A stretch of DNA of 64,000 bases. Origin: Tuberibacillus calidus DSM 17572 (GTDB lineage Bacteria; Bacillota; Bacilli; Bacillales; Sporolactobacillaceae). The stretch lies in contig NZ_AUMM01000010.1 in the NCBI RefSeq assembly GCF_000430685.1, forward strand, positions 33,683 to 97,682, in the 5' to 3' direction. The position numbers and the translations under genes were made by a program. Under the pieces are notes generated by a model, which saw nothing but the letters and a program-made list of their open reading frames with translations, was not told the DNA's origin and searched no databases. Shown piece by piece: positions 1 to 8,507 of this stretch (its first letter is position 1; each line of letters begins with the position of its first letter).

Positions 1-1
1 A

Positions 2-1255
2 CAGGGCCTTATTTTTAAAGATATCGTTTTTCGCGGGGAAATACTATTTTCAAAAGAAATGTTGAGCACATACTTTTATGAGTACAATAGGTCCAAGCCG
101 ATTTCCGTTCGCTTGGAGTACCTCACGGAGAAACTTCTTTCAGAACTACCGAAACATATGCAGAAAGAATGGACGAAAGACTGGGTGGATGATGAAATCG
201 AACTACTCGATAAAGAAGACTATCTAAGGGCTTTTCAACAATTGAAAAAAAGGAATCACTATACGGAAGCTTCCTTTAATGATATCGACCGTGAGCGCGA
301 ATTTCTCGCCCGGATGGTTGTGAAAAAAGCGTTTCGCCCGATCAAAAAATGGATCAAGGAGCTCGAGTTTGTCGATCTCTTGGCGAATTACAGACAGTTT
401 TATGAAAAAAACGATCACATACCGGAAGCCGTTTGCCGTCTTTCCATTAGCCAAATCGATAAAAAGAAACTATTTTGGGAAGATGTCACGCCGTTTTTAT
501 ACCTTACGGATCGTTTGAAAGGCCGCCGGATCTATTCAAACATCCGACATCTCATCATCGATGAAGCCCAAGATTATTCCCCGTTTCAACTGGCTTATTT
601 AAGAGAGGTGTTTCCTAAGAGTAAAATGACACTTCTCGGTGACATCAACCAAGGGATTTATGCCCATGTGTTGTCGACCCCATCGGTCTTAACGGGTGAA
701 GTCAAGCTGTCGGAACGGACCGAAACCGTGACATTGCTGAAAAGCTACCGTTCCACACGGCCGATTGTGGAATTTACGAAGGCGCTCATTGAAAAGGGTG
801 ACTTAATCCAACCATTTAACAGAGATGGCGCAAAACCAACGATTTTGTTTGTGCGGGATAAAGCCGCTCTTCATAAAAAGATCATCGAAACGATCAAAGA
901 GATGGAAGCGCGAGGACGGGAGACGATTGCGATCATTGGGAAGACGATGGAAGAAAGCCGTCGGATCTATGAGGCATTAAAGGAAGATCTGTCACTCCGG
1001 TTAATGGACGAGGAAACGTATACGTTTAAAAAAGGGAAGCTTGTCATCCCAGCCTATCTTGCCAAAGGCATTGAATTTGACGGCGTTCTCCTATATGACG
1101 CTTCAAAGCAAGGCTACTTTCGCGAAACGGAACGCCAACTTCTGTATACAGCTTGCACGCGGGCGATGCATGAACTTTATCTGTTTTCACCAGGTGAACT
1201 CAGCCCGTTTTTATCAACGATAGACCCTTCATTATATCGGATTGTTAAGGGGTAA
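2..1255 (+). CDS. helD: RNA polymerase recycling helicase HelD, C-terminal part (5' end outside window)
   Basis: The reading frame is open to the left edge, so the true start lies outside and only about 417 codons are visible. This is the C-terminal half of a UvrD-like superfamily 1 helicase. A Walker B segment LIIDEAQDYSPFQLAYL is followed by TLLGDINQGIYAH, then LLKSYRSTRPIVEFT and the motif VI-like segment RQLLYTACTRAMHELYLF near the end. This spacing is characteristic of HelD (YvgS), which removes stalled RNA polymerase from DNA and helps recycle it. The family is about 770 aa long, so roughly half is missing. It has no co-directional partner nearby; about 150 bp downstream the next gene has its own promoter. 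Confidence 0.85.
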   Translation, partial: QGLIFKDIVFRGEILFSKEMLSTYFYEYNRSKPISVRLEYLTEKLLSELPKHMQKEWTKDWVDDEIELLDKEDYLRAFQQLKKRNHYTEASFNDIDREREFLARMVVKKAFRPIKKWIKELEFVDLLANYRQFYEKNDHIPEAVCRLSISQIDKKKLFWEDVTPFLYLTDRLKGRRIYSNIRHLIIDEAQDYSPFQLAYLREVFPKSKMTLLGDINQGIYAHVLSTPSVLTGEVKLSERTETVTLLKSYRSTRPIVEFTKALIEKGDLIQPFNRDGAKPTILFVRDKAALHKKIIETIKEMEARGRETIAIIGKTMEESRRIYEALKEDLSLRLMDEETYTFKKGKLVIPAYLAKGIEFDGVLLYDASKQGYFRETERQLLYTACTRAMHELYLFSPGELSPFLSTIDPSLYRIVKG

Positions 1256-1406
1256 AGGAGCTTCCTTCGCGAGATTTGATTGACCTCTATTCATAAGTTG
1301 GGGTATGAAATGGTTTGTTTTGAGCGGTCATTCGTCAAAGCCCGACGGTGAACGGCCAAAACTGAGCGGTAAACGACCGTAACAAGGTGATAAAATACCT
1401 TTCTTT

Positions 1407-1435
1407 TTGAACCCCCATTCCATCAGGCGTATAAT
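1407..1435 (+). promoter_or_regulatory. SigA promoter for the M20 peptidase gene
   Basis: TTGAAC at 1407-1412 and a perfect TATAAT at 1430-1435 with a 17-nt spacer. The expected transcript start is about 1442, giving a leader of roughly 27 nt to the TTG start at 1469. Confidence 0.75.
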
Positions 1436-1468
1436 GGGTTTATATTGTGACATAAGGGGATGGGATTT

Positions 1469-2587
1469 TTGGTCAATGAAGAGAGATTAATTAATGAGTT
1501 TATGGAACTTGTGCAAGTCGATTCCGAAACGGGTGAGGAAGAAGATATTGCAAAGGTTTTAAAGGAAAAGTTTTCAGCATTAGGACTGAAAGTTGAAGAA
1601 GATGATGCCAAAGCGCGCACGGGCCATGGGGCCAACAATTTATATTGCACACTCGAGGCGACAGCGGACGCTGACCCCATTTATTTTACTTCCCATATGG
1701 ATACGGTTGTTCCCGGAAAAGGCATTAAGCCGTCCATAAAAGACGGAAAAATCGTCTCTGATGGAACGACGATCTTAGGTTCTGACGATAAAGCAGGTCT
1801 TGCCGCGATGTTTGAGGCCATTCGTATCATAAAGGAAAAAGAGATTCCGCACGGTTCGCTTCAATTTATCATCACTGTCGGTGAGGAGTCCGGGCTTGTC
1901 GGAGCAAAAGCGCTTGACCCGAAGAAAATCACCGCCAAATACGGCTATGCCTTGGATAGTGACGGGCCGGTGGGTGACATTATTGTCGCGGCGCCATCGC
2001 AAGCGCGGTTAGATGTAACGGTTCATGGGAAAACCGCCCATGCCGGTGTGGCACCTGAGAAAGGGGTATCCGCGATCACCATCGCCGCAAAAGCGATCGC
2101 GAAAATGCCGCTCGGCCGCATCGATTCAGAAACAACGGCGAATATTGGCCGTTTTTCCGGCGGCACGAAAACAAACATCGTCTGCGATAGGGTGGAACTC
2201 CTCGCCGAAGCCCGCTCATTAGTCAAAGAAAAATTGGACGCCCAGGTTGAAAAAATGAAAAATGCCTTTGAAGAAACGGCCAATGAAATGGGTGGTTCGG
2301 CCGATGTGCGGGTAAAAATCATGTACCCGAATTTCAATTTCAGTGAAGAAGAACCGGTCGTGGAGGTAGCCAAACGCGCGGCAAAAGCCATCGGCCGCAC
2401 GCCACGCGTGCTCAAAAGCGGCGGCGGTTCCGATGCCAACGTCATCAATGGTCTCGGCATCCCGACCGTCAATCTCGCCATAGGGTATGAGGACATCCAT
2501 ACGACGAATGAAAAAATGCCTATTGAAGAATTGGTGAAAACCGTGGAAATGATCCTTGCCATCATTGCAGAAACCGTAAAAAAATAA
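1469..2587 (+). CDS. yqjE: M20 family metallopeptidase, tripeptidase T-like (YqjE type)
   Basis: A cytosolic zinc aminopeptidase-like protein of 372 aa. Expected metal and catalytic motifs are in order: FTSHMDTVVPG, GSDDKAGLAAM, TVGEESGLVGAKAL, ALDSDGPVG and, near the end, EDIHTTNE. The insert with GKTAHAGVAPEKGVSA is the dimerisation (lid) domain. I chose TTG at 1469 because AAGGGG at 1454-1459 is nine bases upstream of it and directly abuts the upstream ATG at 1460; the resulting MVNEERLINEF also fits family N-termini. It is a single-gene unit with its own promoter and two hairpins downstream. PepT itself is about 410 aa; the YqjE branch is shorter, as here. The exact substrate cannot be told from sequence. 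Confidence 0.85.
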   Translation: MVNEERLINEFMELVQVDSETGEEEDIAKVLKEKFSALGLKVEEDDAKARTGHGANNLYCTLEATADADPIYFTSHMDTVVPGKGIKPSIKDGKIVSDGTTILGSDDKAGLAAMFEAIRIIKEKEIPHGSLQFIITVGEESGLVGAKALDPKKITAKYGYALDSDGPVGDIIVAAPSQARLDVTVHGKTAHAGVAPEKGVSAITIAAKAIAKMPLGRIDSETTANIGRFSGGTKTNIVCDRVELLAEARSLVKEKLDAQVEKMKNAFEETANEMGGSADVRVKIMYPNFNFSEEEPVVEVAKRAAKAIGRTPRVLKSGGGSDANVINGLGIPTVNLAIGYEDIHTTNEKMPIEELVKTVEMILAIIAETVKK

Positions 2588-2594
2588 AGTTATT

Positions 2595-2628
2595 GAGGCT
2601 GGCTCCGGATGATGGTTGAGTCAGCCTC
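2595..2628 (+). terminator. Terminator-like hairpin after yqjE
   Basis: GAGGCTGGCTC (2595-2605) pairs with GAGTCAGCCTC (2618-2628) with one G-T pair. The tail is T-rich but interrupted. A second hairpin, GACAATGG/CCATTGTC at 2648-2678, follows. Confidence 0.55.
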
Positions 2629-2683
2629 GTTCTCTTCATAGGTGAGTGACAATGGGATGAGCGATGGTTACCATTGTCCTTTG

Positions 2684-2764
2684 TATAAAATTTTTTAAGG
2701 CTAGCATAAGTGCAAAATTAGCTCCGCCAAGCCATTTAGGCGCAGGCGGAGCTAATTTTCTTTA
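2684..2764 (+). repeat. Dispersed intergenic repeat, copy R1 (diverged), with strong hairpin
   Basis: Diverged copy of the repeat family described in the findings, with GGCTAGCATAAGTGCAA followed by the central hairpin. AGCTCCGCC (2720-2728) pairs with GGCGGAGCT (2745-2753), extended by AAAATT/AATTTT to 15 bp. It lies between convergent yqjE and norB and could also terminate norB transcription. Confidence 0.6.
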
Positions 2765-2772
2765 CCAATTGG

Positions 2773-5076
2773 TTAAGATTTTTTCGTGACCTTTCTTAAG
2801 TTACGGAACCCTAACCATAACAGCCAAATCAATGGGAAGATCCCAAAAATGAAAATGGTATCCGGGATCATTCTGAGCCACAAGAGAAGGTGAACCAAGC
2901 TTTCGTGATAAAAACTCATTTGTCTTGCCGCCCAGAAACCGTCCGTATAAGCTTTGGCAAGTTGGATGAAACCTACGGGCAATAATGTGATGATAATCAT
3001 GCCGGCTAGACCGATATTCAGCAAAATGCACGAGATTTTCGCCAGTTTATCGAATTTCTTGGCCGTCCATATCTCCGGTTGAACGAGATTTCTCATCGCA
3101 TAAAGAATGATCGCAATGCTGAACATGCCGTATACACCCATCATCGCTCCGTGACCGTGTGCGGCGGTAAGGTTAGAGCCGTGTTCGAAATACGAGATGA
3201 GCGGGGTGTTGATGAGAAATCCTAACACGCCGGCACCTAACAAATTCCAAATAGCTGTGGAAATGAGGAACCAAAATGAACCGGTGTAAGGAAATTCACG
3301 GCCGCCGTCTTTCATCATTTTCCGTTGACTGTACGCTTCGAGGATGAGGAGCGTCAGCGGAACGACTTCAATGGCCGAAAAGACAGCACCAAGTCCGATC
3401 CATGCTTCTGGTGTTCCTTGCCAATAATAATGGTGTCCGATCCCGATAACGCCACTGCCAAGTAAAATGATAATTTGGAACATCAAGGCGCGTTCCGTTG
3501 ATTTCTTGGTCACAAGACCCATGGTCACCATGAGGAAACCGATGATAATCACGGCAAAAACTTCAAAGATACCTTCTACCCAGAGGTGAACGATCCACCA
3601 ACGCCAATAATCCGCGTAGGTGATGTGCGTATCCGGATTGATAAAGAAAGCGGCGAAATAGAAAGCAGGGATCGCGATGGAACTATAAAACAGCATATGG
3701 ATGAGCCCGCCGGTTTCTTTTTCCTGTTTTTCTTTTTTTAATGCACCGACAATCCCCCGGGTGACAATGAGAAGCCAAACGATCATGCCGATCACTAGGA
3801 TGATTTGCCAAACTTTTCCTAATTCGATGTATTCCCAGCCATAATGACCGATTAACCACCAGAAATTGCCAAGCAAATCTTTGGCACCGAACCACTCTCC
3901 GACGATGCTTCCGCCTACCAAAACCACTAATGCCCAGAAGAGAATATCTACAAGAAGCCCTTGTTTTTTAGGCTCTTTTCCGCTGACTTGTGGGGCGACA
4001 TAAATGCCCATGGCAAGCCATGCTGTCGCAATCCAAAAGATGGCCAGTTGCAAATGCCAGCCCTTCACGATGTTAAACGGGAAAATCGAGACAAGATTCA
4101 ATCCGAAAAACGAGTTGCCGTCAGCATAATAATGGGCAAGAAGTCCACCGAGCCCCGATTGAACGAGGAATAGCAAGCTAACGACTAAGAAATATTTAGC
4201 TGTTTTTCTTTGGCTTGGTGTCACTTCAAAATTTTCCACTTTTAACGTTGGAAACTTGGTATAGGCTTCCTGCATTTCAAGTTCATAGCGTTTGTAATAG
4301 TAGAGAATAATCCCTACGGCTAAAACGAGCAAGGCAACGCTTATGCCACTCCATAAAGCCGAGGCGTAGGTCATTGTATTACCCGCTTCGGCATCATATG
4401 GCCAGTTGTTCGTGTAAGAATACGTTTCTCCCGGACGATTGGTGGATGATAGCCAAGCCGACCAGAAGAAGAAATCGGCCATTTGTTTCAGTTGAGGGCC
4501 GTTTCCGACATAAGCAATGTCGCCGTCTTTCATCAACGTGTCTTTGATATAGTGATTGGGTAAGCCCGACATTTCTTTGTCACTAGTAAATTCTTCCACA
4601 TAGTAGTCAACGACTTTCTTATATCCATAGGTTTGTGCATTCGTTAATGTTAAAGTTTTTGTTTGTTCATCATAACGGTTTTTGCGGATCTCGTGAATGA
4701 CCGTGTCTTTAATGTCGGCTTGCTCGCCATTCGTGAGATCAGCAAAATCTTTATGAAATTTTTTCTTCGCGTAGTACTGATGCATGGCGTTGATATACAC
4801 ATGAAGCGATTCGGCGGTATAATCCGGGCCCAAATAAGAGCCATGGCCGAGGACTGAACCGTAATCCATTAAACCATACTTCTCATAAATGGCTTGCCCA
4901 CCGATGATTTGATCACGTGTAAATAATGTTTGACCGTCTTCGCTAACGACGCGATCTGGCCTCGGTGCCATGCTTTTAAAAATATAGAAGCCCCCCAAAA
5001 GTAAAACGCTAAAAGAAAAGATAATGGTTACGAGCAACACTTTTTTCAGGGTGCTTTTGCGTGGGATATCCGCCAT
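2773..5076 (-). CDS. norB: Quinol-dependent nitric oxide reductase, large single-subunit type (qNOR)
   Basis: 767 aa membrane enzyme of the haem-copper oxidase superfamily that reduces NO to N2O with electrons from quinol. The N-terminus has a membrane anchor (about residues 12-33) and a long extracytoplasmic domain with GGQAIYEKYGLMDYGSVLG, the fused NorC-like extension that marks qNOR. The NorB core follows with about twelve further membrane segments. Haem and FeB ligands are expected in GWHLQLAIFW, WWIVHLWVEGIFEVF, IGHHYYWQGTPEAW and AAHGHGAMMG, all present. The start ATG follows AAAGGAGATG. It is divergent from dinB, stands alone, and has an Fnr-like box at the proper distance from a -10. 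The role is NO detoxification or denitrification; no other denitrification gene is in the window. Confidence 0.93.
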   Translation of the reverse strand: MADIPRKSTLKKVLLVTIIFSFSVLLLGGFYIFKSMAPRPDRVVSEDGQTLFTRDQIIGGQAIYEKYGLMDYGSVLGHGSYLGPDYTAESLHVYINAMHQYYAKKKFHKDFADLTNGEQADIKDTVIHEIRKNRYDEQTKTLTLTNAQTYGYKKVVDYYVEEFTSDKEMSGLPNHYIKDTLMKDGDIAYVGNGPQLKQMADFFFWSAWLSSTNRPGETYSYTNNWPYDAEAGNTMTYASALWSGISVALLVLAVGIILYYYKRYELEMQEAYTKFPTLKVENFEVTPSQRKTAKYFLVVSLLFLVQSGLGGLLAHYYADGNSFFGLNLVSIFPFNIVKGWHLQLAIFWIATAWLAMGIYVAPQVSGKEPKKQGLLVDILFWALVVLVGGSIVGEWFGAKDLLGNFWWLIGHYGWEYIELGKVWQIILVIGMIVWLLIVTRGIVGALKKEKQEKETGGLIHMLFYSSIAIPAFYFAAFFINPDTHITYADYWRWWIVHLWVEGIFEVFAVIIIGFLMVTMGLVTKKSTERALMFQIIILLGSGVIGIGHHYYWQGTPEAWIGLGAVFSAIEVVPLTLLILEAYSQRKMMKDGGREFPYTGSFWFLISTAIWNLLGAGVLGFLINTPLISYFEHGSNLTAAHGHGAMMGVYGMFSIAIILYAMRNLVQPEIWTAKKFDKLAKISCILLNIGLAGMIIITLLPVGFIQLAKAYTDGFWAARQMSFYHESLVHLLLWLRMIPDTIFIFGIFPLIWLLWLGFRNLRKVTKKS

Positions 5077-5109
5077 TTCTATGCATCTCCTTTCTCTCTT
5101 TTCGCCTTA

Positions 5110-5153
5110 ATCATAGACGGGGGATGGGGGTGTAAAATGTGATACAGATGACA
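5110..5153 (-). promoter_or_regulatory. Candidate Fnr/NsrR-type regulated promoter of norB
   Basis: On the minus strand TGTCATCTGTATCACA (5153-5138) matches TGTGA-N6-TCACA at nine of ten positions. TATGAT (5115-5110) downstream is a -10 candidate. The box centre then falls about 42 bp upstream of the expected start, the usual activator position for Fnr/Crp proteins. The regulator identity is inferred. Confidence 0.45.
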
Positions 5154-5289
5154 AAAGTTGTGACAGCATTTTGGCGAAATGGTCGTGAGAAAAGATCAAA
5201 TTTTCCGAGCGTATGGTATTTTCAAGGTTTCTTAGAGGCAGGGCGATATTATAAAATAAGATTAAGTGCTCGTGTGAGGGGGGATCCAG

Positions 5290-6525
5290 GTGGCCGAATC
5301 AAAACCCGCGAGGATTATCTTTCATATCGATATGAATAGTTTTTATGCTTCCGTGGAAATGCGCCACCACCCTGAATGGCGGGGTAAACCGTTAGCGATT
5401 GCCGGACGACCCGAAGAACGGCGCGGTATTATTGTGACGGCCAGTTATGAAGCACGAAAAAAAGGGGTCAAAGCGACGATGCCCGTTTGGCAGGCAAAAA
5501 GGCTCTGTCCAGAACTTATCGTTCAAACACCCAACTTTGATCTGTACAAAAAGGCCTCGCAGCAACTTTTTCAATTGCTCAGAACTTATACGCCATATGT
5601 GGAGAAAGTCTCGATTGATGAAGGCTATATGGATGTGACAACCATCAAAGCGGGTATGCATCCAGTCCGATTGGCGCAAACCATCCAAACCCGGGTGAAA
5701 ACAGAACTTGAATTGCCTTCAAGCATAGGCATCGCACCGAATAAATTTTTGGCGAAGATGGCCTCCGACATGAAAAAACCGATGGGGATCACCATTCTTA
5801 GGAAAAGGGACTTGGCGACGAAGCTTTGGCCGCTTGCCATTCAGGAGATGCATGGCGTTGGGAAAAAGACGGCAGAAAAGCTGAAAGCCTTAAAGATTTA
5901 TACGATCGGTGATTTGGCTCATTTTGATAAAAAGCGATTGGAGTCGATGCTCGGCGTGTATGGCGGAAAACTGCACGAGCGCGCCAATGGCATTGACGAT
6001 CGTCCAGTCGACCCTGAAGCGGAAGCCGTGCATAAAAGCATCAGTCAATCTACTACATTACCGGAAGACATCGCATCGGTGAATGAGGCTAAAGATGTGT
6101 TTCTCACGCTTAGCCAGCGTTTAAGCAAAAAATTAAAGGATCATAATGTTTGCGCCTATCAGATTGCGATTACGATCCGTTATCACGATTGGCAAACGGT
6201 GAATCGCTCGAAGACAATGAAATCGGCAGTTTATCTTTCGCAAGACATTTTTGAGATGGCGATGTTTTTATTTAATGAAAACTGGGATGGGCGACCCGTG
6301 CGTTTATTGGGTATTTCGGCTAATGCTTTGGAGGATGCGGCGTTTCGCACCAAACAATTGGATCTTTTTACATATGCGGAAGACGCAAAAGACGAGCCAC
6401 TCCTTGAAACCATTCAGCAACTAGAAGAAAAGTTCGGGACATCGGTTGTCCAAAAAGGAATGCGAGGATTCGCATCACAGAAAGAACATAAAGGAAGATC
6501 TAGCAATGACAAAAGCACATTTTAA
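5290..6525 (+). CDS. dinB: DNA polymerase IV (Y family, PolY1/DinB)
   Basis: Error-prone translesion polymerase, 411 aa. The palm motif FHIDMNSFYASVE is at residues 11-23, SIDEGYMD carries the second pair of catalytic acids, and GIAPNKFLAKMASDMKKP follows. Helix-hairpin-helix and little-finger domains come next. QLDLF at residues 356-360 is a sliding clamp (DnaN) binding motif. The start is GTG with GAGGGGGG upstream. It corresponds by context to B. subtilis yqjH. I found no LexA box upstream, unlike the second Y-polymerase at 20.6 kb. Its 3' end overlaps the following permease gene by 20 nt, so the two are likely co-transcribed. Confidence 0.93.
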   Translation: MAESKPARIIFHIDMNSFYASVEMRHHPEWRGKPLAIAGRPEERRGIIVTASYEARKKGVKATMPVWQAKRLCPELIVQTPNFDLYKKASQQLFQLLRTYTPYVEKVSIDEGYMDVTTIKAGMHPVRLAQTIQTRVKTELELPSSIGIAPNKFLAKMASDMKKPMGITILRKRDLATKLWPLAIQEMHGVGKKTAEKLKALKIYTIGDLAHFDKKRLESMLGVYGGKLHERANGIDDRPVDPEAEAVHKSISQSTTLPEDIASVNEAKDVFLTLSQRLSKKLKDHNVCAYQIAITIRYHDWQTVNRSKTMKSAVYLSQDIFEMAMFLFNENWDGRPVRLLGISANALEDAAFRTKQLDLFTYAEDAKDEPLLETIQQLEEKFGTSVVQKGMRGFASQKEHKGRSSNDKSTF

Positions 6526-7453
6526 AGGTATCATCATGGTTATAATTGGGGCAGCACTGTGGGGGATTTCTGGCACGGTCTCACAAATTCTTTTTCAAGA
6601 CTATCACATGCCGGTGGGCTGGCTCGTCGATGTCCGTTTGCTCGGCTCCGGCTTCGTCCTGATTATCGCTGGATTAATAGGAAAAGAGCGGCAAAAGATT
6701 TGGCAAGTATGGCGAAGCCCAAGGATGATGATGTCGCTTTTTCTCTTTGCCATTTTCGGCATGGTTGGTGTGCAGTACACCTATTTAGCGTCGATTGCTC
6801 TCGGCAATGCTGCCGTTGCTACGCTTTTACAGTATTTGGCGCCAGTTCTCATTGCTTTTTACTTTATTATAAAAAAACGCGCTTTTCCCGGATGGGTAGA
6901 ATGGATAGGGATCATTCTCGCATTTTTAGGCACTTTTTTACTCTTGACGAATGGCTCCTTTCAATACCTTCATATCCCGACAATGGCCGTACTTTGGGGA
7001 TTGTTGTCCGCTCTTGCGCTCAGCTTTTATACGATTTATCCCGGTTCCATGCTTAAAAAATGGGGAACTTCGGTCGTTGTTGGCTGGGGAATGTTACTTG
7101 GCGGTCTTTTTCTCGCTGTCACTAACCATCCGTGGGAATTTGGGGCGACACACTGGAATGCGACAGCTTTCGCTTTTACTAGCTTTGTTATTCTTTTTGG
7201 AACTCTTTTAGCCTTTTATCTCTATTTGGCAAGCCAAAGATATATTACCGCAAAAGAATCAAGCATATTAGCCTGTACAGAACCGTTAACGGCCGTTTTA
7301 ACGGCTGTCCTTTGGCTTGGGGTACCGATGCGGATTTTCCAATGGATCGGTGCCGTTTGTGTCTTAGCGATGATCCTTCTACTGGCTATAAAACCTGAAA
7401 AGAAAATGACCGATGGCTATGAGTCGTTGGAACGGCTCGATTCGATTTCATGA
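6506..7453 (+). CDS. EamA family (drug/metabolite superfamily) transporter
   Basis: 315 aa integral membrane protein with about ten hydrophobic segments in two EamA repeats. The first repeat begins with IGAALWGISGTVSQ and the second around GLLSALALSFYTIYPG. SSILACTEPLTAVLTAVLWLG near the end is the usual C-terminal EamA signature region. The start at 6506 is chosen because AAGGAAG lies about nine bases upstream; an upstream in-frame ATG at 6446 has no such site and would overlap dinB by 80 nt. The substrate is unknown; members export amino acids, purines or other metabolites. A strong terminator follows. Confidence 0.85.
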   Translation: MTKAHFKGIIMVIIGAALWGISGTVSQILFQDYHMPVGWLVDVRLLGSGFVLIIAGLIGKERQKIWQVWRSPRMMMSLFLFAIFGMVGVQYTYLASIALGNAAVATLLQYLAPVLIAFYFIIKKRAFPGWVEWIGIILAFLGTFLLLTNGSFQYLHIPTMAVLWGLLSALALSFYTIYPGSMLKKWGTSVVVGWGMLLGGLFLAVTNHPWEFGATHWNATAFAFTSFVILFGTLLAFYLYLASQRYITAKESSILACTEPLTAVLTAVLWLGVPMRIFQWIGAVCVLAMILLLAIKPEKKMTDGYESLERLDSIS

Positions 7454-7455
7454 AG

Positions 7456-7489
7456 CCCGCTCCTCACTTTGGGTGAGAGCGGGTTTTTT
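7456..7489 (+). terminator. Rho-independent terminator after the EamA gene
   Basis: CCCGCT-C-CTCAC pairs with GTGAG-AGCGGG across a 5-nt loop, followed by six T. Confidence 0.85.
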
Positions 7490-7565
7490 CGTAAAAAATA
7501 GGGAATTTGCAGAAAAATTATGTTATTATGGACAAAAGATAAAATACTGAACAGGGGGTACGGCT

Positions 7566-8507
7566 TTGAAAGAGGCATTGACGCGCATCCAGCGAAATAT
7601 TGGTAAAGTATTGGTTGGAAAAGAGCAAGTCGCGGAACTGTTGATGATTGCGCTAGTTGGCGGTGGCCATGTACTTCTTGAGGATGTACCGGGCACCGGT
7701 AAAACCATGCTCGCGAAAGCCTTGGCGAAATCGATCGACGGGACATTTAAACGCATTCAATTAACGCCAGATGTTTTACCGAGCGATATTACGGGCATCC
7801 AGTTTTATAACCCTAAAACGCAAAATTTTGAAACCAAACTCGGTCCAGTAATGACCAATATTTTACTGACTGATGAAATCAACCGGGCGACACCGCGAAC
7901 GCAAGCAGCCCTTCTTGAAGTGATGGAAGAGCGACAAGTGACCATCGAAGGTAAGACGCAGGTTATCCAACCACCATTTATGGTTGTGGCGACACAGAAC
8001 CCCATTGAGCAGCAGGGGACGTTTCCGCTTCCTGAAGCGCAAATGGACCGCTTTTTTATGCAAATACCCGTCGGCTATCCGTCGTTTGAGCAGGAAAAAC
8101 AAATGATGCACTTGCATCGGGGGAATGACCCCCTTCGCGAACTAAAACCAGTGCTTGAACCCGAGGATATCCTTCAGATGCAGGAGGAAGCCTCTCACAT
8201 CGCCATGTCAGAAGACGTTGAAAACTATCTGCTCCATATCGTCCATGCGAGTCGCCAACATGAATATGTGGAAAACGGGGTCAGCCCACGCGGTACGCTC
8301 GCTTTGATGCGGGCGGCACAAGCCCGGGCGTATCTTCACGATCGGGATTACGTGACGCCGGATGATGTGAAGGTGCTTGTGCCTTACCTTCTTGCCCATC
8401 GCTTAGTCTTGACTATGGAAGGGGAAATGCGCACGACGAAACGGCAATGTGTGCTAAATATATTGGAAACTGTTGAAGTGCCTGTGGAAGCGGGAGCGAA
8501 TGAATGA
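7566..8507 (+). CDS. yeaC: MoxR family AAA+ ATPase
   Basis: 313 aa AAA+ ATPase. Walker A is EDVPGTGKTMLAKALA, Walker B with sensor is NILLTDEINRATPRTQAALL, and VVATQNPIEQQGTFPLPEAQ is the typical MoxR segment, followed by the ATPase lid. MoxR proteins act as chaperones that mature or activate partner proteins, usually together with a DUF58 protein encoded next to them, as here. The start is TTG with AGGGGGT upstream. The next gene starts within ATGA overlapping this stop, so translation is probably coupled. The cluster resembles B. subtilis yeaC-yeaD-yebA; the client protein is unknown. Confidence 0.9.
   Translation: MKEALTRIQRNIGKVLVGKEQVAELLMIALVGGGHVLLEDVPGTGKTMLAKALAKSIDGTFKRIQLTPDVLPSDITGIQFYNPKTQNFETKLGPVMTNILLTDEINRATPRTQAALLEVMEERQVTIEGKTQVIQPPFMVVATQNPIEQQGTFPLPEAQMDRFFMQIPVGYPSFEQEKQMMHLHRGNDPLRELKPVLEPEDILQMQEEASHIAMSEDVENYLLHIVHASRQHEYVENGVSPRGTLALMRAAQARAYLHDRDYVTPDDVKVLVPYLLAHRLVLTMEGEMRTTKRQCVLNILETVEVPVEAGANE

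Noticed and set aside
2023..2565. 180-codon open frame on the minus strand
   Set aside because: Lies wholly inside yqjE on the other strand, has no ribosome binding site and its composition is that of a reverse frame.
6559..7056. 165-codon open frame in another plus-strand frame
   Set aside because: Inside the EamA permease gene; low-complexity Cys/Arg/Ser-rich product with no family features.
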